Positions 33,103-41,150 of a DNA stretch of 64,000 nt are shown one piece after another. The notes under the pieces are model-generated. The model did no database searches, was not told the origin of the DNA, and worked only from the letters and a program-made list of their open reading frames with translations. The stretch comes from Amycolatopsis vancoresmycina (GTDB taxonomy: Bacteria > Actinomycetota > Actinomycetes > Mycobacteriales > Pseudonocardiaceae): the NCBI RefSeq assembly GCF_000716785.1, contig NZ_JNYY01000029.1, forward strand, positions 18,367-82,366, written 5' to 3'. Each line of letters opens with the position of its first letter. Positions within the stretch are counted from its first letter, which is position 1. Made by a program: the position numbers and the translations under genes.

Positions 33103-33555
33103 ACGGTCAAGATCACGCTATGTAGTGAAGAATTGGTGAAGTTTCGGACACCCCGTGACGGACAGCACGCGTGCCCAAGATCGACATGGCCGCCGACCGG
33201 CGGGCCGTCGTCACAGAGCGGACTCGCGCGACACGGCCGATCGTGTCATGCAACACTGTTCCAGGCCGCACAACGGCCACAGTGTCAGTACCCACAGTGA
33301 GCAAATCCCGGGCAATGGGGTGAGTTCGTCAGCACACTGAGAAGTATGGGTGGCCGGGGTTCAACCCGAGGGCCCTTGCCGCGATGATGGTGGGCGTGGA
33401 GTTTTCGCGTGCCATCCGCACCACGCCGGTTGACGAGCCAGCCGGTGTCTACGCTGCGCACTTTGACCACTACCCCTCGTAGCCCCCATGATGTTGTTCG
33501 AAGCACCGCCTGAGCCAGAACCGCGCGGCCCCCACCGCGCACCGGGAGTATCGCG
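33103..33555. other. 453-bp intergenic region upstream of the secretion-like operon
   Basis: No convincing long gene. It holds a GTGAAG direct repeat (33125-33130, 33136-33141) and two CCACAGTG boxes 15 bp apart (33277-33284, 33292-33299) with an inverted relative near 33254, which may be regulatory. A 32-codon frame at 33385-33483 (ATG ATG start, TAG stop) lacks a clear ribosome site, and I do not call it a gene. The region probably contains the promoter of the operon starting at 33556. Confidence 0.4.
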
Positions 33556-33822
33556 ATGATGACCTTGACCACCCTCGACACGCTGGCCGCCGGCGAGCTG
33601 GGCACCGGAAACGTGCGCCAGTGGCTGCTCGACAACGTCATCCCCCTGGTGCTGCTGGCCGTCGCACTCCTGCTCCTGTGGCTGGGCGGCGGCAAGGGCG
33701 ACAACGCCGGTGTCATGCGCCGGCTCGCCGGCGTGGTCATCGCGCTCGCCATCATCGGTCTCGCGGTCAGCGGCGCGGGCGTGAACGTGGGCCAGTGGAT
33801 CGCCGGCCTGTTCACCGGCTGA
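33556..33822 (+). CDS. Small two-span membrane protein, VirB2/TcpD position
   Basis: An 88-residue protein with GGGAG 7 nt before its ATG. Two hydrophobic segments (about residues 29-45 and 58-76) are separated by a basic loop, then a short AGVNVGQWIAGLF tail. Size and topology resemble VirB2/TrbC-type subunits of type IV secretion systems, but sequence identity to any known pilin is not evident to me. It opens the operon that continues with VirB3-, VirB4-, VirB6- and VirB8-like genes. Confidence 0.7.
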   Translation: MMTLTTLDTLAAGELGTGNVRQWLLDNVIPLVLLAVALLLLWLGGGKGDNAGVMRRLAGVVIALAIIGLAVSGAGVNVGQWIAGLFTG

Positions 33823-33832
33823 GGCGGGCCGC

Positions 33833-34312
33833 GTGCGCATCAGGACCGATGACGAGGTTTACCGGGTCGACGCCGTGTGGCTCGGCCCGCCGAAAGCGAC
33901 TTTTCCCTGGAGAGCCCGGTACGTCGCCTGGCTCATCGGCATCCCGACGTTCTTCCTGGTCCTCGGCGTCGAACGCTGGGCCGGGTGGAGCTTCGGGTTC
34001 TTCTCGACGGCGTGGGCGTTCGTCGCCACCATCGTGATCACCCGGCTGCTCACGGCCAAGATCAGCCACGAGCGCCCGCTCGGCGCCGTGGTCGCGATGG
34101 CGGGGCGCGAGCTCAACACGCCACGGGAGCGGACCACCGGCACCGGCGGCGCGGTCAGCGCCAGCCGCGTCCGGGTGCGGGCCGAGCGCCCGCTGCCGAA
34201 GCACCGCCGCAGGCGGCAGTACCAGCACCACGGCGGCCCGCCGGGTGCGTCAGTCACCCAGGGAGCACCACGAGCGCGCCGGAGCCGTAACGCAGCTCGG
34301 GCCGGGAGGTAG
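33833..34312 (+). CDS. PrgI/VirB3-like membrane protein
   Basis: A 159-residue protein. The N-terminus (RIRTDDEVYRVDAVWLGPPKATFPW) leads to two adjacent membrane spans (residues about 32-70) and a long basic cytoplasmic tail rich in Arg/His. VirB3 and PrgI/TcpE proteins are short two-span partners of the VirB4 ATPase and are usually encoded just before it, as here. The stop TAG is part of the GGGAGGTAG ribosome site of the ATPase gene. Confidence 0.7.
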   Translation: MRIRTDDEVYRVDAVWLGPPKATFPWRARYVAWLIGIPTFFLVLGVERWAGWSFGFFSTAWAFVATIVITRLLTAKISHERPLGAVVAMAGRELNTPRERTTGTGGAVSASRVRVRAERPLPKHRRRRQYQHHGGPPGASVTQGAPRARRSRNAARAGR

Positions 34313-34315
34313 TCG

Positions 34316-37264
34316 TTGTTCGGTCGCGGCGGTAGCCGAGGAAAACGGGGTCGGGACACCCACTCGGGCGCATGGCAACCGCCCGAGCAGGTCCGCGCGT
34401 CGCGGAACGGCTCGGGGAACAAGGCGCGCCTGCCCGGTGAGCAGGCGATTCCCGCTTATACCCCGTCGATCGCGGTGCGAAGCATCGACGGGCACCTGGT
34501 CCGCACCGGCGTGGAGGTCTACGCCTGGTACCGGCTGGCGCCGCAGCGCTGGTCGTTCCGCTCGGACTCGCAGCGGCGCGACCTGATCGCCGCCATCGCC
34601 GGCCAGTACGCCGAGCTGCAGGGCCGCTGGCTGCACCTGCGCGTGACGAACCGGCCGTACCCGATCCGGATGTGGGCCGAGGCGCACGTCTACAACGCGC
34701 ACAACCGCCCCGGCGACGTCCCGGGCGCGCTGTCGTTCGACGACTACCTGATCGGCGAGCAGCAGCAGCTGATGGGCCGCTCGATGGCCGAAAAAGAGGT
34801 CTACCTGGGTGTCCAGGTGCAGACCCGGCGCATGGTCGACCGCGCGGTCGAGCGGGCCGCGCCGGTGCTGCGCAAGATCCTGCCCGAGGCCGTGGACGCC
34901 GAGCTGACCGCGCTGGACTCCGAGGTCGAGCACCTCGACCAGGTCATCGGCAGCGCCGGGCTCGAGGGCCGCCCGGTGCACGCCGAGGAGATGTCCTGGC
35001 TGATGCACCGCTCGTGCTCGCTGGGCCTGCCCGCGCCGCGGAACATGCCCGCCGTGCCCGGCGCGGCCTGGGAGCCGGAGGACTTGGCCAGCTTCACCGA
35101 CGCGGCCGACTACTACGCCGACCCGTACGCGCCGACGGTCACCGTCCGCGGCCGCACCGGCTCCAACGCCGGCGTCTCGCGGCACCTGGCCATCCTGACC
35201 GTCGGGCAGATGCACGGCCTGCAGATCCCCGAGGTCGACGACCCGTGGATCCAGCACGCCGACCGGCTGCCCGCCGCGGTCGAGGTGTCCGCGCGCATCT
35301 ACGTCCGGCGGCCCGAAGAGGTAGCCGGCGAGCTGCAGCGCCAGATGAACAAGGTCCGCTCGCAGGTCAAGCACTACACCGACGAGCACGAGCTGGAACC
35401 ACCGCAGTCGCTGTCCCGCCAGGCCGGGCGCGTGCTGGAGATCGACGACGAGATGACGTCGGGCTTCACCGCGCTGGCCACCCGCGTGCGCTCGTGGTGG
35501 CGGCTGGCGGTGTCCGGCCCGACCGAGCGCGACGCGCTGCGCCTGGCCCAGCAGCTGCTCGACCTGTACAAGCCGAAGATCGCCATCGAGCACCCCGAAG
35601 CCCAGTACGCGATGGCGCGGGAGTTCATCCCGGGCGAGCCGCTGGCCTCGGCGGCGTACATGCGCCGCGGCTCGGTGGTCTGGGCGTCCTCGGCGGTCCC
35701 GACGGCGACGGCGGAGGTCGGCGACCGCCGCGGCATCCTCCTCGGCGAGACGTGCACGGCAACCCGCCGCCCGGTGGCCTGGGACCCGTGGATGGCGCAG
35801 GAAATCCGCGACGGCTCCGGCCTGACGGCCATGGTGGCCGGCCTGGGTGGCGGTAAGTCGTTCCTCGGCGGCGGCATCGTCTACAAGACGCTGCGCGCGG
35901 GGGCGAACTGGACGATCCTCGACCCGTCCGGCCCGCTGTCGCGGCTGTGCGACCTGCCGGAGCTGCGCCCGTACGCGCGGCCGATCAACCTGCTCAACGC
36001 GCAGCCGGGGATCCTGAACCCGTACCGGGTGGTCGCCGAGCCGCTGATCGAGCACTTCATGGACGAGGACGACCCCGAGCGGTCGTGGCGCCGCGAGAAG
36101 GCGCTGGCGGGCGCGACGCGGCGGCGTCTGGTGCTGGACGTCCTGACGGGTGTCCTGCCGTACGAGGTGTCCCGGATGGCGCAGACGCGGATCGTGCTGC
36201 TGCGCGCGGTCCGGGCTGTGGGCGGCCGCTTCGACGCCGATCCGGGCCAGGTAATCGATGCCCTGCGCCGGGATTCGTCGGAGCACCACGAGCACGCGGG
36301 CGTCGTCGCGGACTTCCTGGACGAGATGCGCGAGCGGATGGCGCTGCTGATCCCGGAGTCGGACGCGGACCCGTACTCGGAGACCCGCGACGACCGGCTG
36401 ACGGTCCTGACGATGGCCGGGCTGACCCTGCCGAAGGACGGCGTCCCCCGCGAGTACTGGACGGACGCGGAGTCGCTGGGTGTCGAGATGCTGAACCTGG
36501 CGGCGTGGCTGACCCAGCGGTCGGTGTACGAGAAGCCGAAGGAGATGCGCAAGGGCGTCTGGATCGACGAGGCGTTCTTCCTGTCGGAGGTCCCGACGGG
36601 GCGTGTGCTGATGAACCGCTTCGCGCGTGACTCGCGCAAGTGGAACGTCCGCGTGCTGCTGTCGTCCCAGATCCCGGCGGACTTCCTGAAGATCCAGGGT
36701 TTCGTGGCCCTGCTGGACTCGGTGTTCGTCGGCCGCTTGGACGACGACGACGCCCAGGCCGACGCCCTGCGGCTCCTGAAGGTCCCGGTCGGCGTGGGGT
36801 ACGAGCAGGTCGTGGCGGCGTTGGGTCGCCGTCCCGGAGCGCAGCGGGGCCTGGAGCGGGACGTGGAGCCCCGCCAGTTCATCTTCGGCGACGGCGCCGG
36901 CGGCGTGGAGCGCATCCGCGTCGACTTCTCGGGCCCCCACCTGGACCACCTGCGCGCGGTGATGGACACGACCCCGGGTTCGAAGGACGCGGCCACCCGC
37001 CGCCCGGGCAACGAGCTGGCCCTGCCGGTCACGGAGGAGAAGAAGCCGTACGTCCCGGTACCCCCGGAGGACGACATCGAGCTGGAGCAGGACTTCGAGC
37101 TGGCGGCGGAACTGGAGGTCGGCCTGGCCGACGAGAACCTCCTCGGCGCCCCGGACCCACTGGCGTCGGAGACGGGCGAAGTGGAGGGCGGGGTCCAGCC
37201 GTCCAACGGGCAGCAGCACGCCCGCACAGGTGGAAAGGGCGGCACCGGCCGGGACGCCGCATGA
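34316..37264 (+). CDS. VirB4/TraC-like secretion ATPase
   Basis: A 982-residue protein starting at TTG 34316, 5 nt after GGGAGGT. The first 480 residues are the VirB4-like N-terminal domain. The motor domain follows, with Walker A GLGGGKS at about residue 509, ILDPSGPL, and Walker B GVWIDEAFFL near 747, then an LLSSQIPADF sensor-like segment. VirB4 ATPases drive assembly and substrate transfer in type IV systems. The acidic C-terminal 80 residues are low complexity. The order with flanking VirB3/VirB6-like genes supports the assignment. Confidence 0.85.
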   Translation: MFGRGGSRGKRGRDTHSGAWQPPEQVRASRNGSGNKARLPGEQAIPAYTPSIAVRSIDGHLVRTGVEVYAWYRLAPQRWSFRSDSQRRDLIAAIAGQYAELQGRWLHLRVTNRPYPIRMWAEAHVYNAHNRPGDVPGALSFDDYLIGEQQQLMGRSMAEKEVYLGVQVQTRRMVDRAVERAAPVLRKILPEAVDAELTALDSEVEHLDQVIGSAGLEGRPVHAEEMSWLMHRSCSLGLPAPRNMPAVPGAAWEPEDLASFTDAADYYADPYAPTVTVRGRTGSNAGVSRHLAILTVGQMHGLQIPEVDDPWIQHADRLPAAVEVSARIYVRRPEEVAGELQRQMNKVRSQVKHYTDEHELEPPQSLSRQAGRVLEIDDEMTSGFTALATRVRSWWRLAVSGPTERDALRLAQQLLDLYKPKIAIEHPEAQYAMAREFIPGEPLASAAYMRRGSVVWASSAVPTATAEVGDRRGILLGETCTATRRPVAWDPWMAQEIRDGSGLTAMVAGLGGGKSFLGGGIVYKTLRAGANWTILDPSGPLSRLCDLPELRPYARPINLLNAQPGILNPYRVVAEPLIEHFMDEDDPERSWRREKALAGATRRRLVLDVLTGVLPYEVSRMAQTRIVLLRAVRAVGGRFDADPGQVIDALRRDSSEHHEHAGVVADFLDEMRERMALLIPESDADPYSETRDDRLTVLTMAGLTLPKDGVPREYWTDAESLGVEMLNLAAWLTQRSVYEKPKEMRKGVWIDEAFFLSEVPTGRVLMNRFARDSRKWNVRVLLSSQIPADFLKIQGFVALLDSVFVGRLDDDDAQADALRLLKVPVGVGYEQVVAALGRRPGAQRGLERDVEPRQFIFGDGAGGVERIRVDFSGPHLDHLRAVMDTTPGSKDAATRRPGNELALPVTEEKKPYVPVPPEDDIELEQDFELAAELEVGLADENLLGAPDPLASETGEVEGGVQPSNGQQHARTGGKGGTGRDAA

Positions 37265-37383
37265 ACGCGGCCCGGGAACGAGGCATGCGAGCAGGCGCGG
37301 GCCCCGGCCGCCGGGTCGCGGCCCGCCGCTGCGCGGCCGGTCCCTTCGCGACCGCGCGGACGACCGCGGGGGGCGCCGCATGA
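37261..37383 (+). CDS. 40-residue basic ORF bridging two secretion genes
   Basis: The ATG overlaps the VirB4-like stop (ATGA at 37261-37264), and its own stop overlaps the VirB6-like start (ATGA at 37380-37383). The peptide is Arg/Ala/Gly-rich with ten arginines and one cysteine, and no membrane segment. It could be a small subunit or a coupling ORF that carries ribosomes across the 115-bp gap. No family is recognised, and the composition alone could arise by chance in GC-rich DNA. Confidence 0.4.
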   Translation: MNAARERGMRAGAGPGRRVAARRCAAGPFATARTTAGGAA

Positions 37384-39443
37384 ACACCCTGCTGACGTTG
37401 GCGGTGCTGCTGACGCTGGCCGCCGGATGGCACACGCTGAAGCGCCGGATCAAGGAAGGCCCGCGGGCCCGGCGCGTGCCGAGCCGCCGGGCGACCATGT
37501 TCGCCGTCATGCTGGTCTTCGGGTTGCAGGCCATCGCCACGGCCCCCGCGGCCAGCGCGGCGGCGTGCGGCGAGGCGCCGAACCCGGAACGCCCGGGAGC
37601 CGGGATGGTCGGCGCGATCGATCCGCCGGAGGGCCACGGCGAGCCGAACAGCGCGTACATCGACTACGGCTACGCCGGCATGGTGTGGAACACCTTCGAG
37701 ACCAACTGCTCGGGTCTGAACCTGACCCCGGCGGGATCCACTTTGGACACCTGGGGTGGCAACCAGTTGTTCAACCTGGGCAAGAACATCGTCGGTGCCA
37801 CCAACTCGCTGCACTACACGGTGCTCGAGGGTGGCCTGCTGAACCCGATCTACAACGCCGTGAAGTCGGGCGCCGAAAAGGTCTACAACAACATCTACGC
37901 CCAGCTGTTCGGCCTGGTCGCGCTGGTCCTGTCGATCATGATGTTCCGCAACATCTGGCGGGGCGACCTGGCCGCGGTCAGCAAACGGGCGCTCTACGCC
38001 CTGGCCGGTGTCTGGCTCGCCGCGTCCTCGCTGGCGATGCTGCGCTACTTCGACCCCATCGACAAAGCGATCGTCCAGACCACGACGAACATCCAGGCGG
38101 GCTTCGTCGACGAGAGCGGCGACCGGATCATCCGGGACATCCTGCCCACCCAGCTCCACACGCAGATCGTCTACAACAACTGGCTGCGCGGGGAGTTCGG
38201 CACACCGACGGCACCGCAGGCGGAGCAGTACGGCAAGCCGCTGCTGGACGCGCAGGCGTTCACCCGCAACCAGCTGGTGAACGGCGACGACGGCAACCAG
38301 GCCGTCATCGACGGCAAGAAGAACGCCTACAAGGACATCTCCACCAAACTCGGCCCGGCCACCGGTTACTTCACCGGCGAAGCGGGCGGCCGCACCGGCG
38401 CCGGCTTCCTCTCCCTCGGCCAGGCCCTCGTCTACTCCCTCTTCCAGCTCCTGGCGAAAGCGTCCGTGCTGCTGGCCCAGGTCCTCATCCGCCTTTTCGC
38501 CCTCACCGCGCCCCTGATCGGCCTCATCGCCCTCCTCCACCCGGAGATCCTCCGCCGCGTGCTCAAGGTCGCCGGCGGCGTCGCCTTCAACCTCGTCGTG
38601 CTCTCCGTCCTCGCCGGCGTGCACGCCCTGCTCCTGCAGGCCATCTTCGACGCCGGGAACTCGCTCAACATGCTCACGCAGATGGTCCTCGCCGGGCTCA
38701 TCACCGTGCTGCTGTTCATGGTCGGGCGGCCCGTGCGGCGGCTGTGGCAGATGGTCGAGATGTCGGTCAGCATGGTCGGCGCCGCCGTGCCGTCGCCCGG
38801 GGGCGGGATCTTCTCCCGGTTCCGGCGCAACCGCAACGGCCCGACCCCGCAGGACGAGTTCTGGCAGAACGTCCGTGACACCGACGACGTCGTCGACGGC
38901 GAGCAGCGCGGCCCGCTCGGCGCCACCGCCGGTGGTGGGCGGTTCCGGCCGGAAGCCACCATCTTCGCCAACGCCCAGCGCCTCGACAACGGCGCCTCCC
39001 GCCCGGCCGCGGCCTGGTCCGGCGCCTGGCCGGGGGCCGTCGCCGGGGGCGGGTCCGCGGGGGCGCTGCCCGCGGGCAGGCGTCCCGGTGCTCCCGTGTT
39101 CGGCCAGTACAACCCGGCCAGCGGTGACGGCGGCGAGTACGTCGTCGTCGGGGCCGGTGGCCGTCCGACCACCCGGGAGGAGAGCCGGCGCGTCGACACC
39201 TCGCCGGTGGCCGACCGGCGGTGGAGCGACGAACCCGAGCCCGTCGTCGTGCCCTCCGACCTGCGCCCGCCCGAGTCGAGCTTCAGCGACTTCGCGCCGC
39301 GCACCCCGGGCGTGCGCGCCCAGCCGCGGCGCGTCGACCCCGAAGTCGTCGCGGGCAAGCCGGTCTTCGTGCTCTTCCGGCCGTCGCGCGGCATCGAGGT
39401 TCGTGAAGAACCGCGTGACACCGACCAAGTGCTGGGGCGGTGA
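37380..39443 (+). CDS. VirB6/TrbL-like polytopic membrane protein
   Basis: A 687-residue protein with an N-terminal span, a second hydrophobic segment ending APAASAAACGE, an extracytoplasmic domain, then a cluster of membrane spans (about residues 175-230 and 345-455). A hydrophilic Gly/Arg/Pro-rich cytoplasmic tail of about 220 residues follows. This is the layout of VirB6/TcpH channel components, with a large external loop and a long tail. Its start is coupled to the 40-residue ORF. Assignment is by topology and gene order more than sequence. Confidence 0.72.
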   Translation: MNTLLTLAVLLTLAAGWHTLKRRIKEGPRARRVPSRRATMFAVMLVFGLQAIATAPAASAAACGEAPNPERPGAGMVGAIDPPEGHGEPNSAYIDYGYAGMVWNTFETNCSGLNLTPAGSTLDTWGGNQLFNLGKNIVGATNSLHYTVLEGGLLNPIYNAVKSGAEKVYNNIYAQLFGLVALVLSIMMFRNIWRGDLAAVSKRALYALAGVWLAASSLAMLRYFDPIDKAIVQTTTNIQAGFVDESGDRIIRDILPTQLHTQIVYNNWLRGEFGTPTAPQAEQYGKPLLDAQAFTRNQLVNGDDGNQAVIDGKKNAYKDISTKLGPATGYFTGEAGGRTGAGFLSLGQALVYSLFQLLAKASVLLAQVLIRLFALTAPLIGLIALLHPEILRRVLKVAGGVAFNLVVLSVLAGVHALLLQAIFDAGNSLNMLTQMVLAGLITVLLFMVGRPVRRLWQMVEMSVSMVGAAVPSPGGGIFSRFRRNRNGPTPQDEFWQNVRDTDDVVDGEQRGPLGATAGGGRFRPEATIFANAQRLDNGASRPAAAWSGAWPGAVAGGGSAGALPAGRRPGAPVFGQYNPASGDGGEYVVVGAGGRPTTREESRRVDTSPVADRRWSDEPEPVVVPSDLRPPESSFSDFAPRTPGVRAQPRRVDPEVVAGKPVFVLFRPSRGIEVREEPRDTDQVLGR

Positions 39444-39446
39444 CCG

Positions 39447-40049
39447 ATGCCGATCCGCACCAACCGCGGCCGCACCGCGGTCTACCGGCGCCTGTGGGGC
39501 TGGCCGCTGCGCTCGCCCCGCCACCTGATGGGGACGCTGGTGTTCCTGGCCATCCTGGTCACCGCGCTCGGCATCGTGCTGCCCAAGGTGGTCGGCAAAC
39601 CGCAGGCCAAGGCGGCCCCACCCACCGCCGGGACGACGACGTCGGTCACGACGACCCAGCCGGGCATCGCCGCGCCCGTCCCGACGTCCAACCTGCCGAC
39701 GCGGCTGTCCACGCCGCTGGCCACCCCGACCCCGGCGGCACCGAACGGCGACGCGATCCGCGTCGCCAAGGAATGGGCCGCGGCCTGGGTCAACCACCCG
39801 GCCGGCATGACCTCCGAGCAGTGGCTCGCGCAGCTGAAGCCGTTCACCACCGAGGAGTACCTGCCGGTGATGGGGACGGTGGACCCGGCGAACATCCCGG
39901 CGACCAAGGTCACCGGTGAGCCGACGGTCGGCACGTCGTACCCGAGTTCGGTGCAGCTGACCATCCCCACCGACGGGCCGAAACTGGCCATCACGGTGGT
40001 GAGCACGAACGCCGGCTGGCGGGTCGCCGACTACGACCAGGCGAGCTGA
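39447..40049 (+). CDS. TcpC/VirB8-like bitopic protein
   Basis: A 200-residue protein with a basic cytoplasmic N-terminus, one transmembrane helix (about 28-50), a Pro/Thr-rich linker, and one C-terminal domain of about 105 residues (IRVAKEWAAAWVNH...VVSTNAGWRVADYD). That looks like the NTF2-fold periplasmic domain of VirB8/TcpC. TcpC proteins link the ATPase and channel in Gram-positive conjugation systems. It starts 4 nt after the VirB6-like stop. Confidence 0.72.
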   Translation: MPIRTNRGRTAVYRRLWGWPLRSPRHLMGTLVFLAILVTALGIVLPKVVGKPQAKAAPPTAGTTTSVTTTQPGIAAPVPTSNLPTRLSTPLATPTPAAPNGDAIRVAKEWAAAWVNHPAGMTSEQWLAQLKPFTTEEYLPVMGTVDPANIPATKVTGEPTVGTSYPSSVQLTIPTDGPKLAITVVSTNAGWRVADYDQAS

Positions 40050-40051
40050 CC

Positions 40052-41053
40052 GTGCGGCGGCTGGGGTTGTGGCTGGGGCTGATCGTGTTCGTCGCGGTCG
40101 GTGCCCTGGTCGTGACCGCGGTCGCCGCGAAGGTCGTGATCGACAACCAGCAGGCCCAGGCGCGGAGCGTGTCCCTGATGAGCTGCGACGCCTCGGTCGG
40201 GCCGACGCAGCCGGGCCAGGGCGACCGCGGCACGGTCGACGCGTCGAAGCTGGACGACGAGCAGCGCGGGATCGTCGCGCTGATCATTTCGATCGGCAAG
40301 CAGCGGTCGCTGGCGCCGCGCGCGTGGCAGGTCGCGATCCAGGCCGGGATGACCGAGTCCGGGCTGCACAACCTCACCTACGGCGACCGCGACTCCCTGG
40401 GCATCTTCCAGATGCGGCCGACGATGGGCTGGGGCACGGTGGCGCAGGTCACCGACCCGACGTACGAGGTCAACAAGTTCTTCGACGTGCTGCTCGCGGT
40501 GCCGGACTGGGAAAACCGCCGCCCGGGCGACGCGGCGCAGGCGGTCGAGCGCTCGGGCTTCCCGGACCGCTACCACAAGTGGGAGCCGATGGCGGCGACC
40601 CTGGTGGAGAAGGTCGGCCAGGTCGTCGACGTCGTCGCCTGCGGGACCGGCATGGGGGCGCTGCTGCCGCCCAGCCAGGCCGCCGGGAAGGCGATCGGTT
40701 TCGCGCTGGGCGAGCAGGGTAAGCCGTATGTGTGGGGTGCCACAGGCCCGGACTCGTACGACTGTTCGGGGCTGATGCTCCGGGCGTACGAGTCGGCGGG
40801 GATCATTCTGCCGCGCGTCTCACGCGACCAGTACCACGCCGGCGCGTTGCTGCCGGTGCGGGAGGCGCAGCCCGGTGACCTGCTGTTCCTCGCCACCGAT
40901 CCGTCGGACCCGTCGTCCATCCACCACGTGATGATGTACCTGGGCGACGGCAAGGTCGTCGAAGCGCAGCAGACGGGTGTGCCGGTGCACACGCGGGCGT
41001 TCTCGTTCGACGAGCGTGAACTGGTGCCGCAGGCGGTCCGCCCCGGCGTTTAG
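40052..41053 (+). CDS. Membrane-anchored two-domain peptidoglycan hydrolase (SLT-like + NlpC/P60)
   Basis: A 333-residue protein with an N-terminal anchor (residues 8-27), a lysozyme/transglycosylase-like domain (E102 in MTESGL, GIFQ at 117-120) and an NlpC/P60 endopeptidase domain (catalytic Cys in YDCSGLM near 238, His in IHHVMMYLGDG near 292). Dual glycan and peptide cleavage is typical of VirB1/TcpG/CwlT-type enzymes that open the wall for a secretion channel. It starts 2 nt after the VirB8-like stop. Confidence 0.88.
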   Translation: MRRLGLWLGLIVFVAVGALVVTAVAAKVVIDNQQAQARSVSLMSCDASVGPTQPGQGDRGTVDASKLDDEQRGIVALIISIGKQRSLAPRAWQVAIQAGMTESGLHNLTYGDRDSLGIFQMRPTMGWGTVAQVTDPTYEVNKFFDVLLAVPDWENRRPGDAAQAVERSGFPDRYHKWEPMAATLVEKVGQVVDVVACGTGMGALLPPSQAAGKAIGFALGEQGKPYVWGATGPDSYDCSGLMLRAYESAGIILPRVSRDQYHAGALLPVREAQPGDLLFLATDPSDPSSIHHVMMYLGDGKVVEAQQTGVPVHTRAFSFDERELVPQAVRPGV

Positions 41054-41150
41054 CATGGGGTCGAGAAGGCCCTGACACCGACCGGCCGATTCACCCGACG
41101 TCGCGGCGCTTCCACGAGCAGGTGGCCGCGTACTGGCAGAGGATGAGCAC

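Noticed and set aside
33385..33483. 32-codon ORF upstream of the secretion operon
   Set aside because: No ribosome site or leaderless promoter, and no recognisable feature in the peptide; noted in the intergenic entry only.
34250..37660. A 1136-codon open frame antisense to the VirB4-like gene
   Set aside because: It is a GC-rich codon shadow of the real gene: no domain, an Arg/Val/Leu-biased composition, and it crosses several + strand genes.
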